From: Gavia stellata
Taxonomy: Eukaryota; Chordata; Aves; Gaviiformes; Gaviidae
Assembly (NCBI RefSeq): GCF_030936135.1
Contig: NC_082620.1
Location: forward strand, 1,240,001-1,304,000
Length of the DNA: 64,000 nucleotides
Direction of reading: 5' to 3'
Each line of letters begins with the position of its first letter. Position 1 is the first letter of the stretch. The position numbers and the translations under genes were made by a program. This document shows, in pieces, positions 1-12,800 of this stretch. The notes under the pieces were generated by a model that was given only the letters and a program-made list of their open reading frames with translations, was not told the DNA's origin and did no database searches.

Positions 1-820
1 CCGTCTTCTCCAGTCCTCAGACCAGAACCTACTGGGGAGAAAAAAGATCAAGCTGGCCAGACGACCGAGGCCACCTCGGTGGAAACCCCACCAGAACTTC
101 CTCTTGCTCCATCACCAACCCCGGCCGCTCCCGTCGCAGTTGTTTCTACTGCTGCTGCTGTTGTCACCGTTTCTAGTAAACCCGCATTCACAGCTGACTC
201 AGAGGAGAAATGTGAACTCGCTTCCCCAAAAGAGGAGGCAATGCCTATATCTAATGCCGCGCCCTGCACGGACACATCAGACCCTTCGCCAGCGGAAGAG
301 GCTGATGCCGAGGTGTGCAAGGAGCCTAGTAGTGTAGCATCTAGTGATATTCCAGTGACTGCTAGTACTAATCTAATTAATGAAATGAACGGAGTTAGTG
401 AAAAAGTAACTGCAACAGAGAGCGTAGTAGATGTAGCCCAGATGGAAGTTGCGCCATTGACTGTTGAGTTGGAGACTCCAGAAGCACCTCCAGCAGAAGT
501 GGAAAGCGTGCCATCTTCCAGTGCTCTTCACGCTGCTCCCTCTCCTCCTCCCACCCCACCTCCCACCCCTCCGCCTCCTCCTCCTCCGATTTCTGTTGCT
601 GCTGCTGCTGTTACCACTACAACTCCTTCTCCACCTCCTCTTCCATCTCCTAGTGCCCTCCCTGTTGTCCAGGGAGATTTAGAAGGAGAGGAGAGCACAA
701 GAACTACTCTTAACGAAGAGGTAAAAGATACTGAGAAGAAGGAAGAGACAGAAGCCGATGGGCAACTGGAGGAGAGCACGGAGGCTCAGAGTTTAAACTC
801 GAGCAAGAGTCCTGTCCCAG
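1..820 (+). CDS. EIF4G3: EIF4G3 exon 1 of window (partial, low-complexity linker)
   Basis: Frame 1 is open from the first base, so the acceptor is upstream of the window or at its edge. The exon encodes 273 residues plus one base and ends CCAG|GTAAGT (donor at 821). It opens [20 protein letters not shown] and is rich in Pro, Ala, Ser, Thr and Glu. It includes a polyproline tract (about nt 541-588), an alanine/threonine run (about 589-620) and an acidic Lys/Glu stretch (about 700-780). This is the disordered linker between the PABP-binding and eIF4E-binding regions of eIF4G. The GTG at 79 is an internal valine codon, not a start. Confidence 0.93.
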
Positions 821-3800
821 GTAAGTGTTTGGCACCGTGGTTGCATGTGGTAAACCAGAGGATGAAGAAAAGGGGTCTTTGGGGTTCTTCTTCCATCAGA
901 TGTTTCCACTTCTATCTGCCAAAAAAAAAAAATCTGATCGTGCTGCGTGACTGTTGTGATTGCAAAATGCTAATCTTTGTTTGTAGGGACATAAAACCCC
1001 GTAATTGTTCATAAAAGAGGTAGCCGACTTGGATGTGCGTCCCAGGGTTGGCTGGGTTCATGTAAGCCGACAACGTTTTGCTTTCACGTTGATACAGGGC
1101 AGCACTCCGGAGTGCTGTTGACGAGGGAATTCAGAGGACACTGCTCTTGCTCTCTCTGAGATGACCTGTCGGTTTGTTGACCTGTTGCTCTGGATTTATC
1201 AGCCTGCCCCTAAACCAGATTAACATTCAGACCTTGAAACCCTCTGGGTGAACCTGCTGAGCCAGAGGCTTCCGGAAACCGGTGGGGTGGGGTTTTTTCC
1301 AACTATAAAAATGTGTCATGGTGTTACCAGATGTGGGTAAATGAAAAGGACCGTTAAAGCTCTTCCAAACGACTGAAGCAGCGAGTGTCGCACACCTCAA
1401 TCTGTCCAGCTTTAATTAATGATGCATCTGGTTTTCCTCTGCAAAAGTAACACGTAAGCGAAATTTCCCCTTTTCCTCGCCCGGCTCGGCTATTCTCGTT
1501 TCACTATTCTTGAAATTTTCAGAAAACAAGGTGCTTTAGTTCGGGAGGCGTAAGGACTTGTTACAAATTGCTAAAAATGGAAATTTCTGTAGCTGCCTTT
1601 TAAAATCCAGGCTGTTTCTCTGAGTGTTGTTATCTGCCTTTGGTTTCAATGTCCTATCACATCACTGGTTTAGCATTTAATGGGTTAATATAGACCACTG
1701 TCTTTTTATTTGCTGTATTTTCTATAGAAAACTGCTTTTTTTTTTCAGGACTTCCTGGAAATTAAACTGTGGAAAAGAAGTTAAATCAATCAATGACTTG
1801 TATTTCGCTGCTGGAGGGAGTATAATGGTGGCTATTATGCACGCCTAGCAGTGTTAAAGCATTGAAATGCGTCGCATCTTTTACACCCTCTTTTGCAGTC
1901 CTTCCAGAGCTGTGAAGTTGAGGTTGTTTATTTAAATGTCCTTTGAATTTGATGAAATTTGGACAAGAAACAAAGGGGAAAGAGTAGACTGTGGGGTTTT
2001 TTTAAGTAACATTTAAAATAGGGTGGGTTTTTTTAGTTTGTTCTTTCATAAGAAAGCGATAGGTGTGTAATGGCATCAGTAGCATCTAGGACTACGCTCT
2101 GCTATGGATTAAATTAAATGAAAAGCTGAGATTGGCCTTGTTCCATATTTGTGTAATGCTACGCTAGGTCAATATGCTGGATCTTAAATAAAATCCAATA
2201 TCTAGAGAAGATCAGAAAGATCCCTTCACTAGACCAGCCACAGGGGTTTTTTTTTTCCCTGTTAATCTTTTTCTATTTTTATTTTACTCGGGTCATTTCA
2301 CAGCTCTGGCACTTGTTGTTCTTTCTCTCTGAGCTACTTCATAACCCAAATTAATTTCCTTACAAAGTAGAGAAATGGGACTCTTTCTGTAAATAAGGTT
2401 TTACACAGCCAGGTTCCAGCTTGCAATGTTATTGCTTGCTTTGTAATGTCCTGTAGTTTAAATTAAAAAAAAAATTACTTAGAGCATTTTTGGGCTTTTA
2501 ATTATGCAGAAGATTAATTTTAATGCTCTAATGTCATTAGGCTAGACAGGACACATTAGCCAATGCATTGGCTTTGGCAACAGCGAAATAAATATTTCTC
2601 AAGTCACGTAAAAGATCACTTGAAACTCTGATGACTGTTAAAAGCTCAGTACTTCAAGGAAAGCAAAACACTCTCCCAGTCATTTTTTTGTGCTTTACCC
2701 CTTCTTTAACAATGTATAACTGTATTGCATTTCTCTGCCAACCTTTTTTTGAGCAATAATTTTCCAATTCTTCCTTGGAGAGAGGAAGAGAGATGTAAAT
2801 AATGTAATCTGAAGGTGACTGCTGATTCAGGCGTGGGTCTAGGCTGAACGAGGATTTGCATGTCTCTGCCATACGCTGGAAAATACAGATGCTGAACTTC
2901 AGGAGCAAGGAGAAATGGCTGTTGTATTATATTTTTTTCTTGGACTAAAGGCCAAGAGTCTTTTTTTATGATCTCTGGAGATACGATAGAAACTGGGATA
3001 AGGGAAACTTCTCAAACACGTGGTGGTAAGCATGAGCTCTGTGACTTTTAGCAATGTTTCTCTGAGGTTTTCAGCAGAAGTATGCACCTATTACAGAGCA
3101 GTTGGGTTGCCCACAAATCTTACCACTTTATTCCCTTTAATCGTAGCTGATCTGATTTGACTGGGAGACTACTCAGACCCAAGACCTCTAAGCATAATCT
3201 AATTGCTGCAGCACTTACTCCTGAGTGTCCTTTTCATAGTTATAATCTGGCCTGCCTAAAAATGTGGGGGTTTCTGAATGAGACGTTAATCCACCTCCTC
3301 CCTGACGTGGCGGGGCCGTACTGCTGAGACTTGCAGGTGTATCCCGTGTTTTGCGATGGAGGCGACAGCTTTTCAGGGATGAATGGAATTACTTGCTTGT
3401 TCCTCGAGCGCTTTACAGAATACACCTTCTATCTAACAGTCAGAGAAACAATACTTTCAGGTTTTGCTCCATCAAACTCTGTCTAGAGAGAGAAACAAGG
3501 ATGTTCAGACCACAGAGGCTTTCCCTTAAGCATCTTTATTATCCAGCAGTTCTTTTTTACAGCTCAAGAAAATGAGTTTTTCAGTTTTTGCAAGAAGAGA
3601 CCGGAGCTGAGCAGAGACCGGAGCTGAGCAGAGCTGACCCTTTTGGGATCCAGGGGAACCTTCCTCTTTCTTTTCCGCTGGCACTAGGTTTCCACCAGAT
3701 TTCCAAGGTCAGAGGATGTCTACAGGAGCACCTGTGTTGTACTCTTCTTATTTCGCAGAAATCGTAGCATGCTTGGTTTTCCTTTTTATTTTATACTATA

Positions 3801-6800
3801 TTCTGTCTGCTCTTAATATCTTAAGTTGGATTAGCCCGCTTAATGAAGGTAGCGATGTTAGTGGTTCAGTCTTAATATCTGATAGTAGCCAGTTCATCCG
3901 TAGCCTGCTCATCAGCATCATTGGTCTTGCTTATTATCCCCTATGAAACGGGGAAGATTTGCTGGGTTTCAGAGCGTTAAACCACTGAGAACTGCATTTT
4001 TTGTTTATCCTGCAGGCAGGGTGTTGTACCTGGATGTATGGTTTCTTGCTGCTGACTGTGTTTTGCTTCTGAGCATTTGCCAAAATGTGGGGTTAGAGGA
4101 GACACGTTCACCCTATTGCGAGGGTGCAGGCAGCAGATCTCGCTCCTGCCAGCTCAGGAACTATTATCTTGAGGTTTTCAGGATGGGCAGAGCTGTTATC
4201 TGCAAAGGGCAGGAGCGCGCAGCTTTTAAAATAATTAATTCCTACTCATCTTCATTACAAGGAAAGAAAATACAGATACTATCAAGAGAGGAACTCGGCG
4301 CTCAGCCTGCGATTCTTACTAAAAACATTACTCCAGTTAAAAGAAGTCATCAGCGACACGCAGTTGCTTTTGTTACTAAATTCTGTTTTTTCTCTAGTAG
4401 CTTTGCCGGCTGCAGTGAGGGACCAGCACTTCTTGGGGAACAAAACAGGAAAAATTTTGTTGGTGGAGTGGAATTTCTAAAGAAGGTGCTACCAGAGACT
4501 TGAAGCCTTTAGGACATGCTCTGAATGCCTGCCTTTGATGTAATCTTTCTAGCATGGCTATTACAAGAAGCAAAGAGGGAAATAAGAGATTGATGTCTGT
4601 CCCAGGCAGAACTCCTAGGAACATAGGAAGCCAAAAGAGCTTAATACGCATTGAATTCAAAGGGCTGTTTCTTGCAGAGCTGATTTATGAGACTTATTTC
4701 AATATAAAGTAGCCCAACTGACTGCAAGTCCCTGGGTTTCTTAGCTGTGCAGGCTGTAACAAGCAACTTGGGGCAGTAGTTGGAAATATCTTGGAGAAAT
4801 ATCTCCAGCACCCAAAGCCGGAGAGCTGGAAACATAAATCAGGTATCGCCTTTTTCTTGATTTGCTGCCATAGCCCACTGGAATATATTTTCTTTCCCAT
4901 GAGCTGTAAGGCGGTGGTGAGTCTTTGCTTTGGTTTTTAATGGCACATAGGCTACAAAATAAAAATATAAGAGCTGGAATTAATTTATGCTTAGCAGTTG
5001 GCACCCACATCAGAGAGGAGACTGCCTTCTCTGTCTCGCTTGATGGGTTGTGGACTTGCTGGGGTGGGTGTCTCCTGCAGAAGGATGTTCCGCTGAAGAA
5101 CATGATGTCGCTGGAGAAATGGGTTGAGGTGTAGTGTAGGGTCTGCTGGGCAGATTTCTCCAGCGGTGATGTTATCACCAGTAGTGATGTCCAGGATAGT
5201 CTGGAAATAAGGGGTTTGTTACTCTTTCCAGCCCTACAGCAGCTAGAGGATTTAATTAGGTTGAGTTTTGCGATGGAATTGTGCTTGTGTTACAATTCAA
5301 ATTATAAAAGAAAAGGGGAATATCTTAAAGAATGAAAAGAGCAGACGTAATAAAATAGGTAATACTTAGTAAGGACATAAAGATGAGATACGACTGCTAA
5401 TGTAGATCAGTGTTTTCATTCCTGTTACCTCTCTGGTTTTCGTAAGCAGCAATAAACAGAGCTCTCAGGGCTGCTTAGGCAGCAGTACACAGGGTCTGCT
5501 GGTGCCCCTTCTCCAAGAGAAAGAAACTACCGCCTAAAACGTCAAAGCGGGCTGAAAACAAGATCTGGAAATGTATCAATGCAGGCAAAAATGAACTTCA
5601 TTTGAGAACGAATTGCGTTATTGGTGTGCATGCAAAATGCTTAATTTGGAGGCACAGGAAAATTGAGAGGAAGACCAGAGTGTCCAGAGACCTCTCTTGC
5701 CGAGAGCCAGACTACACATGTTACATTTTGGTTTCCCTACGGCTTGCGGAGTGCCTCGCAGCTGAAACTCGATTGTCAGATAGCACCAGATAGCGCCGTT
5801 GTCCTGGTCGGGTTTTGGGTGTGGGAGGGTTGGCACCTAAACTCACTTTAATTTCCTCAGCATCCATTAGCATAAATTCTCCTATTGAGTCAGTTCCTGT
5901 AGCAGAAATGAGAACTCAAACAGAAAAAAATCTGATGTCTGCTATTTTAAGAGGGGAAAAATTGAGCAACGTCTCTGGAGATCTCGCCGGCGTACCCCAG
6001 TCAGCTCTGAAATACGGTCGGGTGTTAGTACGGAGTTACAGGCTGCAAAACTACAGGGCCAAGCGAAGGCTGCTGCCGCGTCTTGGGATTAAAGGCAAGT
6101 GTCGGGCCAAGCATCCTCATGCAGGGAAGCCCCAGCGCAGGAAAAGGATCTGCACGATTAAAACAAGGCAAAAGCTGTGAGACTCGTTCGGGAGGCACGG
6201 CAGGATTGCATCCTTTATATAGCTTTCTTTTGCCAAAAAAAGGTGAAAAAAATGTATTATTGAGAAGCAATAATGTTAACATCCTGACAGCTGAGGAAGG
6301 AAACGCCCCAAAACCTTTGCCAACCCCAAATCCGTGACCCGGAGTTTATTTCTGTGTGTTTAAAAATGAAACGTTATTTTACACCGTGGATGTTTTCCAT
6401 AGTGTAGTTTGGGCTTGAGTGAAGTGAAATTCTGTCAAATTAAAAACTTCGGGGTTAATCAATTAAATTACTTGGCTATGGCAGTATTTAGGTCATTACT
6501 ATGCAGACGTGACCCCCCTCCTTGAAGAAATCCCCCAAAAACATGGAAGTGGCATCACCAAACAAGAAGGCATTGTATCGTGGCAGTAGGACTTGATGTC
6601 CAGCCTTAAAATAGCGGGCTGACTTTCGAAAACCACTAAATTTTCACTCAATTTTAGCAGATTTCGTGGTGGAGGGAACTGTGGAGCTTCGCTTAGGTCC
6701 ACGCTTTGCTAAATCACAGGAATTACCACCTGCGTGGACACCTGGTCCTTACCCAACCCCCATTTCACCCCAAGACGATGAGAATAACTCGGCTGTTCTT

Positions 6801-9800
6801 GCGAGGGTACAGTGAACTTCTGTTAGCGGTAATAAAAGCTAATCCCCGGCTGCGTAAGGCAAAGCCATGTTGCAATCCGTGCCTGCTTGGCTGTTTCTCT
6901 ACTCTCCTTTGAGCCCCAGGAAATTCAGGGTTACTGCTGGGGCTCTGCCCTGCTCTTAAAGCTTAAAGCTTCTCCGTAGGGTGCTGAGATGGATGGGGCG
7001 TGCGGGACTCGGAGTTTGGGAGACCTGGATGATTTTTCCAGTTCCTCCATGAACCATCAGTTCTGTGAACGACCAGATGATGTTTGAATTAGGCTTCTTG
7101 TTTTTTTATTAACCTTTGCTTTTGTAGTGTTTAGCATGAAGATAAAAACCTTTTATCAGCGACGATAGCTCCTGTTGCGCTTTGGGTTGGGGCCAGCGTG
7201 CTGACTGTAGTGATTTCCACAGCCCGCAGCGTTCCTGCAAGCCCATAGTCGCCCTCCAAACAGCGAAACGCTGTTCAGAAGCCGCTGAGGCTCGTACGTA
7301 TCTTTTGGGGCAGTGGGAACCTAGCAAATCCAGTTTCTTCTTTGCCCACAGGAACAAAGTAGGCCATTATTAACACTCTTCTCATTTATCCCTAGTTGAA
7401 GAGCCTTTCAAAGCTGTATTTTATTGTGATAAAATAAGTGCACGCTGTGTTTTTCCACAGTATCTGCTAGGAACCAAAGGGTCGAGCTGGAAATCTGTTT
7501 GCAGTAAACTTCAATCACTAAATCAATTCTGTTTAGGCTCTGTGTTAAATATGCATATGTGCCTCGTATCAGAATTTAAGCTGGTAGCACTTGCAACAAA
7601 TTACGAGCATATTGGAGTAATGGGTTTGTCTCCTTAATATATTGTGTGGTTTCTTTTACCCTTCAGGGGGGGAAAAAAAAAGTGATTAGAGTAAATCACT
7701 GCTGATCTTAGAAATATTATATGGTGGTTTCTTTGAATCGGTTGACGAGGGAAATTAATGAATGGTGGAGTTGTTAACCTGCTTTTAAATTGAGATATAA
7801 ATCCAGCTCAGGAGAGCCAGTAGTGCTGCAGGATTGAAGGAGTTGTCCTTTTGGGTGGGATACTGGAGTTTTTGGCCTGTTTATGGTTATGGACCAGATG
7901 ATGGTTAATTCTTATAATATTCCTTGAGAAAAATATGTTGAGAGCAACCTTCGCTCCTAGCCTATACTTGATCTTTCAAAAAATCCTCAGTTTCTGAAGG
8001 TTTTCTTTTGCCCTGCACGATCCTTATACTGTTGGTAATAAACTCCTTGCTATCACAAGTACCTTTTCAAGCTTGAATGAGCAACTTGTAAAACAATTAC
8101 CGTGTTTTAATGTCACACTAATGATTTTGTTATTCCCGCATTGAAACAAAAAGGGGTTATATCAAGCCGAATCCTCCGCAAAGCTGCGACTGCTTCATTT
8201 TCCTGTATGTAAAACCAGCGCGCGAGAGGGAAGCGCATCACTTGTGGCCAAATTCGCTCCGTATAATTTAGTGTTGTAATAGATGTACGCTTACATTGCA
8301 GCCCAAACAGCTGTAACTGCACCAAAGACGTGGAAAAAACCAAAAGACCGGACCCAGGCCACTGAGGAGGTGACAGAGGCAGAAACGGAGGTAAGAGGGA
8401 ACCACAGTCTTCCTTTATCCAAATTTAATGATGATGTTGCTCTCTTTAAACTGTATATTAGACACGTTGCTTCCTAGTTGTCTCGAAAGGATCCGGGGCA
8501 GACTTTTTTGGGGGAAACTGTGATACTCCCCAGCATCCTTTAGGTAACTGGTTTTAGTCTGTTCGCTGTTGAAGCTCTTCAAGCTTTCTTCGTTCTTGCT
8601 TGATTTAACAACCCCCAACGTTCAAGAACATGTAACGGCTGTCCTTCCAGTGAAGGATGAGATAAAAGTGGGTTTGAATCCCTTAGCACTGCCCCGTTTT
8701 GTGTCCCCGCGGTCACTATGGTGACGTTTGGCAGGTTCTCCTGCTGCGTAGTGATATCATTGTGATGTCACGGCGGAAGGTTAGTTTTGCTGATGAACAC
8801 CTGATGGAGAAGCTGGGAAAGGAAAACGTTGACGTTTTCAGGCAAAACCACCTCGACAGTAATTAGATGAGTAACGAAAATCTCCCTTGCTGCCGTTCTG
8901 GTAGGGATGTTGCAGGAGGAACCTCTTTGTTTAATATCCTGGGTAAAATTTGAGGTAGATTAGATGACAGAGGGGTTAAGAGTAAAAATGTAAAAATTCA
9001 GACTGCCCTGTGCATATATAAACACTGATGTCGGCCAGATGTGACACAGAGAAGCATTGCTTCTTCACTCCAAATTTTTCTTTGGTTATTATTCATCTGC
9101 TATTTCCTTCACAACTTTCCCTTACCACAAACATCGGTGAACCTTTCCGCTCTAAAAGCATGTTGTTGCAGAGTAAATCTTGAGGCAGGTGGACGGTTCT
9201 TCATCCTTTGTATAAGCAAGCGTTTGTGGTTTCTCCCCTGAAGCAGCAGATAGGCTCATTTATGCTTTATGAAAGGTATAGAGGCGCTCTCCCCTCTGTT
9301 TGTGGGGGAATAGGTGCTTGAAATGCTCACGTGCAAGGTATCACGCTGCGACAGCTCATCTGTGCGCAATGGAAAACCTGATGATTGGGTAATCCAAGGA
9401 AATTAAAAGCATCCCTGTGCTCGTTTTCAAGCCAGGGAGCGAAGGATGTCGCTGGGGCTGCGCCAGCAAGTTTACGCTCTCTGTACGCTTTCTTCATCAT
9501 TTATTGGAAGAGTCTTGTGTCCTGGACCACATGGTGTTTTCACCAATGCTAATTTTTCAGAGTATTCCCTTGAAAAATTGGCAAAAATCATTTTAGGATG
9601 TGGTGCCCTCAGGTAGGAAGGCAAAAGGGTCGAGAGCCTCTTCCGGAGCATCCTCGATTAAGTCTTTCTTTTGTTTTAATGCTTTTAGAGGTGTTGGGCT
9701 TTCTCCCAGGAGAAGCGCGTTCCTGACGCCTCCTCTGTCTGAATGCAGAATAAGGCTGTGTCCTTGGAGAGCTCTAAAATTAACAGCCAGGGATACTACT

Positions 9801-12800
9801 AAAAGTGTTTTCCTGAAATCGAGATGCTGAAGTTGTGGCTGTATGTCACGTTACCTTCTTTATTGGGATCTGCTCCAATTAGCAGCAGGAAGCGTCCGTT
9901 TAAAGGAAGGATCCCCCCCCCAAAACGAGCACGATGTGCCCTTTAAAGTAGCCGGTGAGCTGCGGGAGAGGGGAAAAGCGAAGTTGTCTTTCTAGGCTGG
10001 GATTGCTCATGGCTGTCGTGCAATAAGGCTTAACCGTTCCTTCCATCTGATCCCAGTAGACGGGCAACACTAAGTCTTTCCGGTTGCACTGTTAATTACC
10101 GGTGGGTTATCTCCGGGTATGAACCGATAAATCATCTGCTTCTTCTGTGTGTTGTTCCACATCTCCGTATCACTGTTTGAGATGCATATGTATTCCTGTT
10201 ACGCGTAAAAATGCCGTACGAATAAATGAAGAGCCATTTCGCGTGCTTTGAATTTTGGCAGGTTGTTTTTAACGGAACCTCTGTGTTTCCATCTGTGCTT
10301 CAGCCTAAAGTAGAAGAGGAACTTTCAGGGGACAAAGTACTTGAATCTGAACAGGAGAAAATGAGCCATGGGTTTCAACTGGAGAGAGACCCCTCTGAAC
10401 TTAAAAAAGCGAAACCTGTGGAAGAAAACGGAGAGCAGGAAGCAGAACCTGTGCGGAACGGTGCTGAGAGCGTTTCAGAGGGAGAAGGAACCGATGCAAA
10501 CTCAGGCTTCACAGAGAGCTCCAGCGAAGGGCCAGTGTACCAGTATAAACCAGGTAAATCCTGTTTCAGACCCTTGCACGCTCATTTGATTTTCTGCCTC
10601 CCTCCTTTAAGGGCTTCCAACACCCCGTGCACCCTCCCCGCGGAAGGAAGGGTGTTTCCAGCGGGGCTGGAACGGGGTACAGCGTTTCACCGTGTCCAGC
10701 CCCACTGGGATCCGCTAACCAACAGGTTCAGAGAGACCTTCTGGGCGAGCACAAGAGGAAAATTGTTTTTTCTCTTGCTGGTGGTAATGAAGAGAAGAGA
10801 AAATCCCTGATTCCTTCAATTTACTGCACATGTGGATGTTGGCTGCAGCACAGTGGGAATGGCAGCGCATTGGTTGCTGTGTGATCAACAGCTGAGAACG
10901 ATCCAAGAAATTCCATATAAGCAGACATACTTTTTAAATAAGAGATTTGAAGGTTCTGATTGGGTACTAAATATGAGAGCGTCTGTTTATATAAATTTAA
11001 TTTCCTGGCTAAACAGTTGCATAGATCTTTAGATTTCTAGAAGAGTAAGGAAAAGAAAAGAAACAGTATGTGGCTTTCAATCCAGGCTCTGCTATTGAAC
11101 TGTGAGCGTGCAGTTCTTTTGGTAATTCAAGTGTGGGCTCACGGGATACGGTCCTTTCATTGCTGGTTAGCACTGGATGTAGTCTACCTAAGGGGTGGTT
11201 TTGTTATTTATTAAGATATTTAATTTGTAGACCTGAACCTCTATTATTCACCTTGAGACCGACTTATTTCTTGGCTGCTGCCAATTTTTAAGCCATTTCT
11301 TACTCAGGTAATACATTAGTCATTTTCTTAAGAGCTTAGAAATTAAAGAGTATAAAACAAAATAAGGAAGGACCGTGAGAGCCTGGACAAGGGATCGGGA
11401 AGGAGCACCACCATTCAGTGATTACACTGCTGTTATTATTTCAGCGCTGCTTTGTTCTGACAAAGACCTGAGTTGCTTTTCTTTTATTAATTTGGTAGTA
11501 TCGTATTGTTAGGAGAAAACGTAGAGGCCTCTTGATCATTTACCACACACCTATGATAGCTTACCCGTTCATTAGTTAAGCACCTCTTGAAGTTAATCCA
11601 TAACTCATCAGCCATCTCTGAAACACTCGATGCAGTCAGACCGATCCCCGTCAGGGCTGGACGTCCGTTTGCTCAGCTGGAGGGGTTGGATCGATCCCTT
11701 GGAAAACAATGCGCATTGGACTTGTCTGCAGCAAAGCAGACCTGGGCACTTGGTGCAATAATCCTCGATTTCAGCTCTACCCTGTCTAAAAAGGGGGATT
11801 TTTGCCTTTTGGTCGACCACAGGAGGAATTGTGTGTTACATCCCAGTCTCTCCCCTCGTTGGGGATCCAGAAAGCCTGCCTGTGATGCTGCCCAGCTGCT
11901 TTTCACGTTAAAACAGCTTGTTAAGATCCTTCCAGGAGAAGGAAACTGAACATATAAACTGTTTCTTGTTGCTGTCGGTACTTTTCCATGATAAATGGAG
12001 GGTGGTGTGGCACAGTGGATAGGCAGCTGGCTGGGAATTCTGGCTGGGACACAGCTAGCCAGCCAAATAATTTTCTGCACCCTTTTATCCCAAAGCTCTG
12101 TAGAAATAAAACTGCCCAGAGTTAAACTGCTAAAAAATGTAATTACTTTTGTGTATTTTCATTCCCAGTTATTAAAACCCATCACTTGAAATAAGTTCCT
12201 GGTCATGGTCTCAGCAGGGATGGGGATGGTGCGAACCCGGAGACCTAAAGCCGGTGATCAGGGACTAAAATAAAGAAATAATAGAAAACCTTAGCAGCAG
12301 ACCTGAACGGCCGGATAAATGCAAAGCAACGCCATTTGACATCAGTGAAATACAAAGGCGGCATCTCGTACAGATGTTTTCCTTCAGATAAAAACGTGCC
12401 GCCCGCTTAGGGGCCTGACTAGTCAACCTGGCTGCTGAGCAAGTCCGTGTTTTCTCTTCTAACTTCAAACAAACCGCGCGGCCAGCAAAGAAAATCCTGT
12501 CTCTAGGCTACCAGATGCTCATTTCCCTTGCGCTGAAATGGCTGTAAGTTTATATTTTGATTTGCATCAGGCAAGGTCCTCTACACCGCAGTTCTCCTGC
12601 CCAGAAAGCCCTCTGAAAAAATGGGTGAAAAGTTGTAATTTTTAGAGCGTGGCCTGTGGTTGTGTGTTTTCTTCTGGTTCCCACCGTTATCTCCAGCATG
12701 GGTTGTTAAAGACTTGGTGTTTTCACATTTTCAAAGGATCTTTTTGTTCTGTGCGGTGCTCTCCTCTCCTCAGCTCTGCATTTATTGCTCTGTGTTACGC

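Larger units (their letters stand above)
821..8301 (+). other. EIF4G3: EIF4G3 intron, 7.5 kb
   Basis: AT-rich intron, GTAAGT donor and TTGCAG acceptor. It contains many homopolymer T/A tracts, a 17-bp tandem pair at 3596-3629 and a 12-bp inverted repeat at 5109-5165. ORFs up to 186 codons occur (3943-4503) but have no recognisable domain or splice context and are treated as chance. No other gene seen. Confidence 0.85.

Noticed and set aside
3943..4503. 186-codon ORF in the first intron
   Set aside because: No recognisable domain, no splice or promoter context, and an overlapping antisense ORF. Considered chance.
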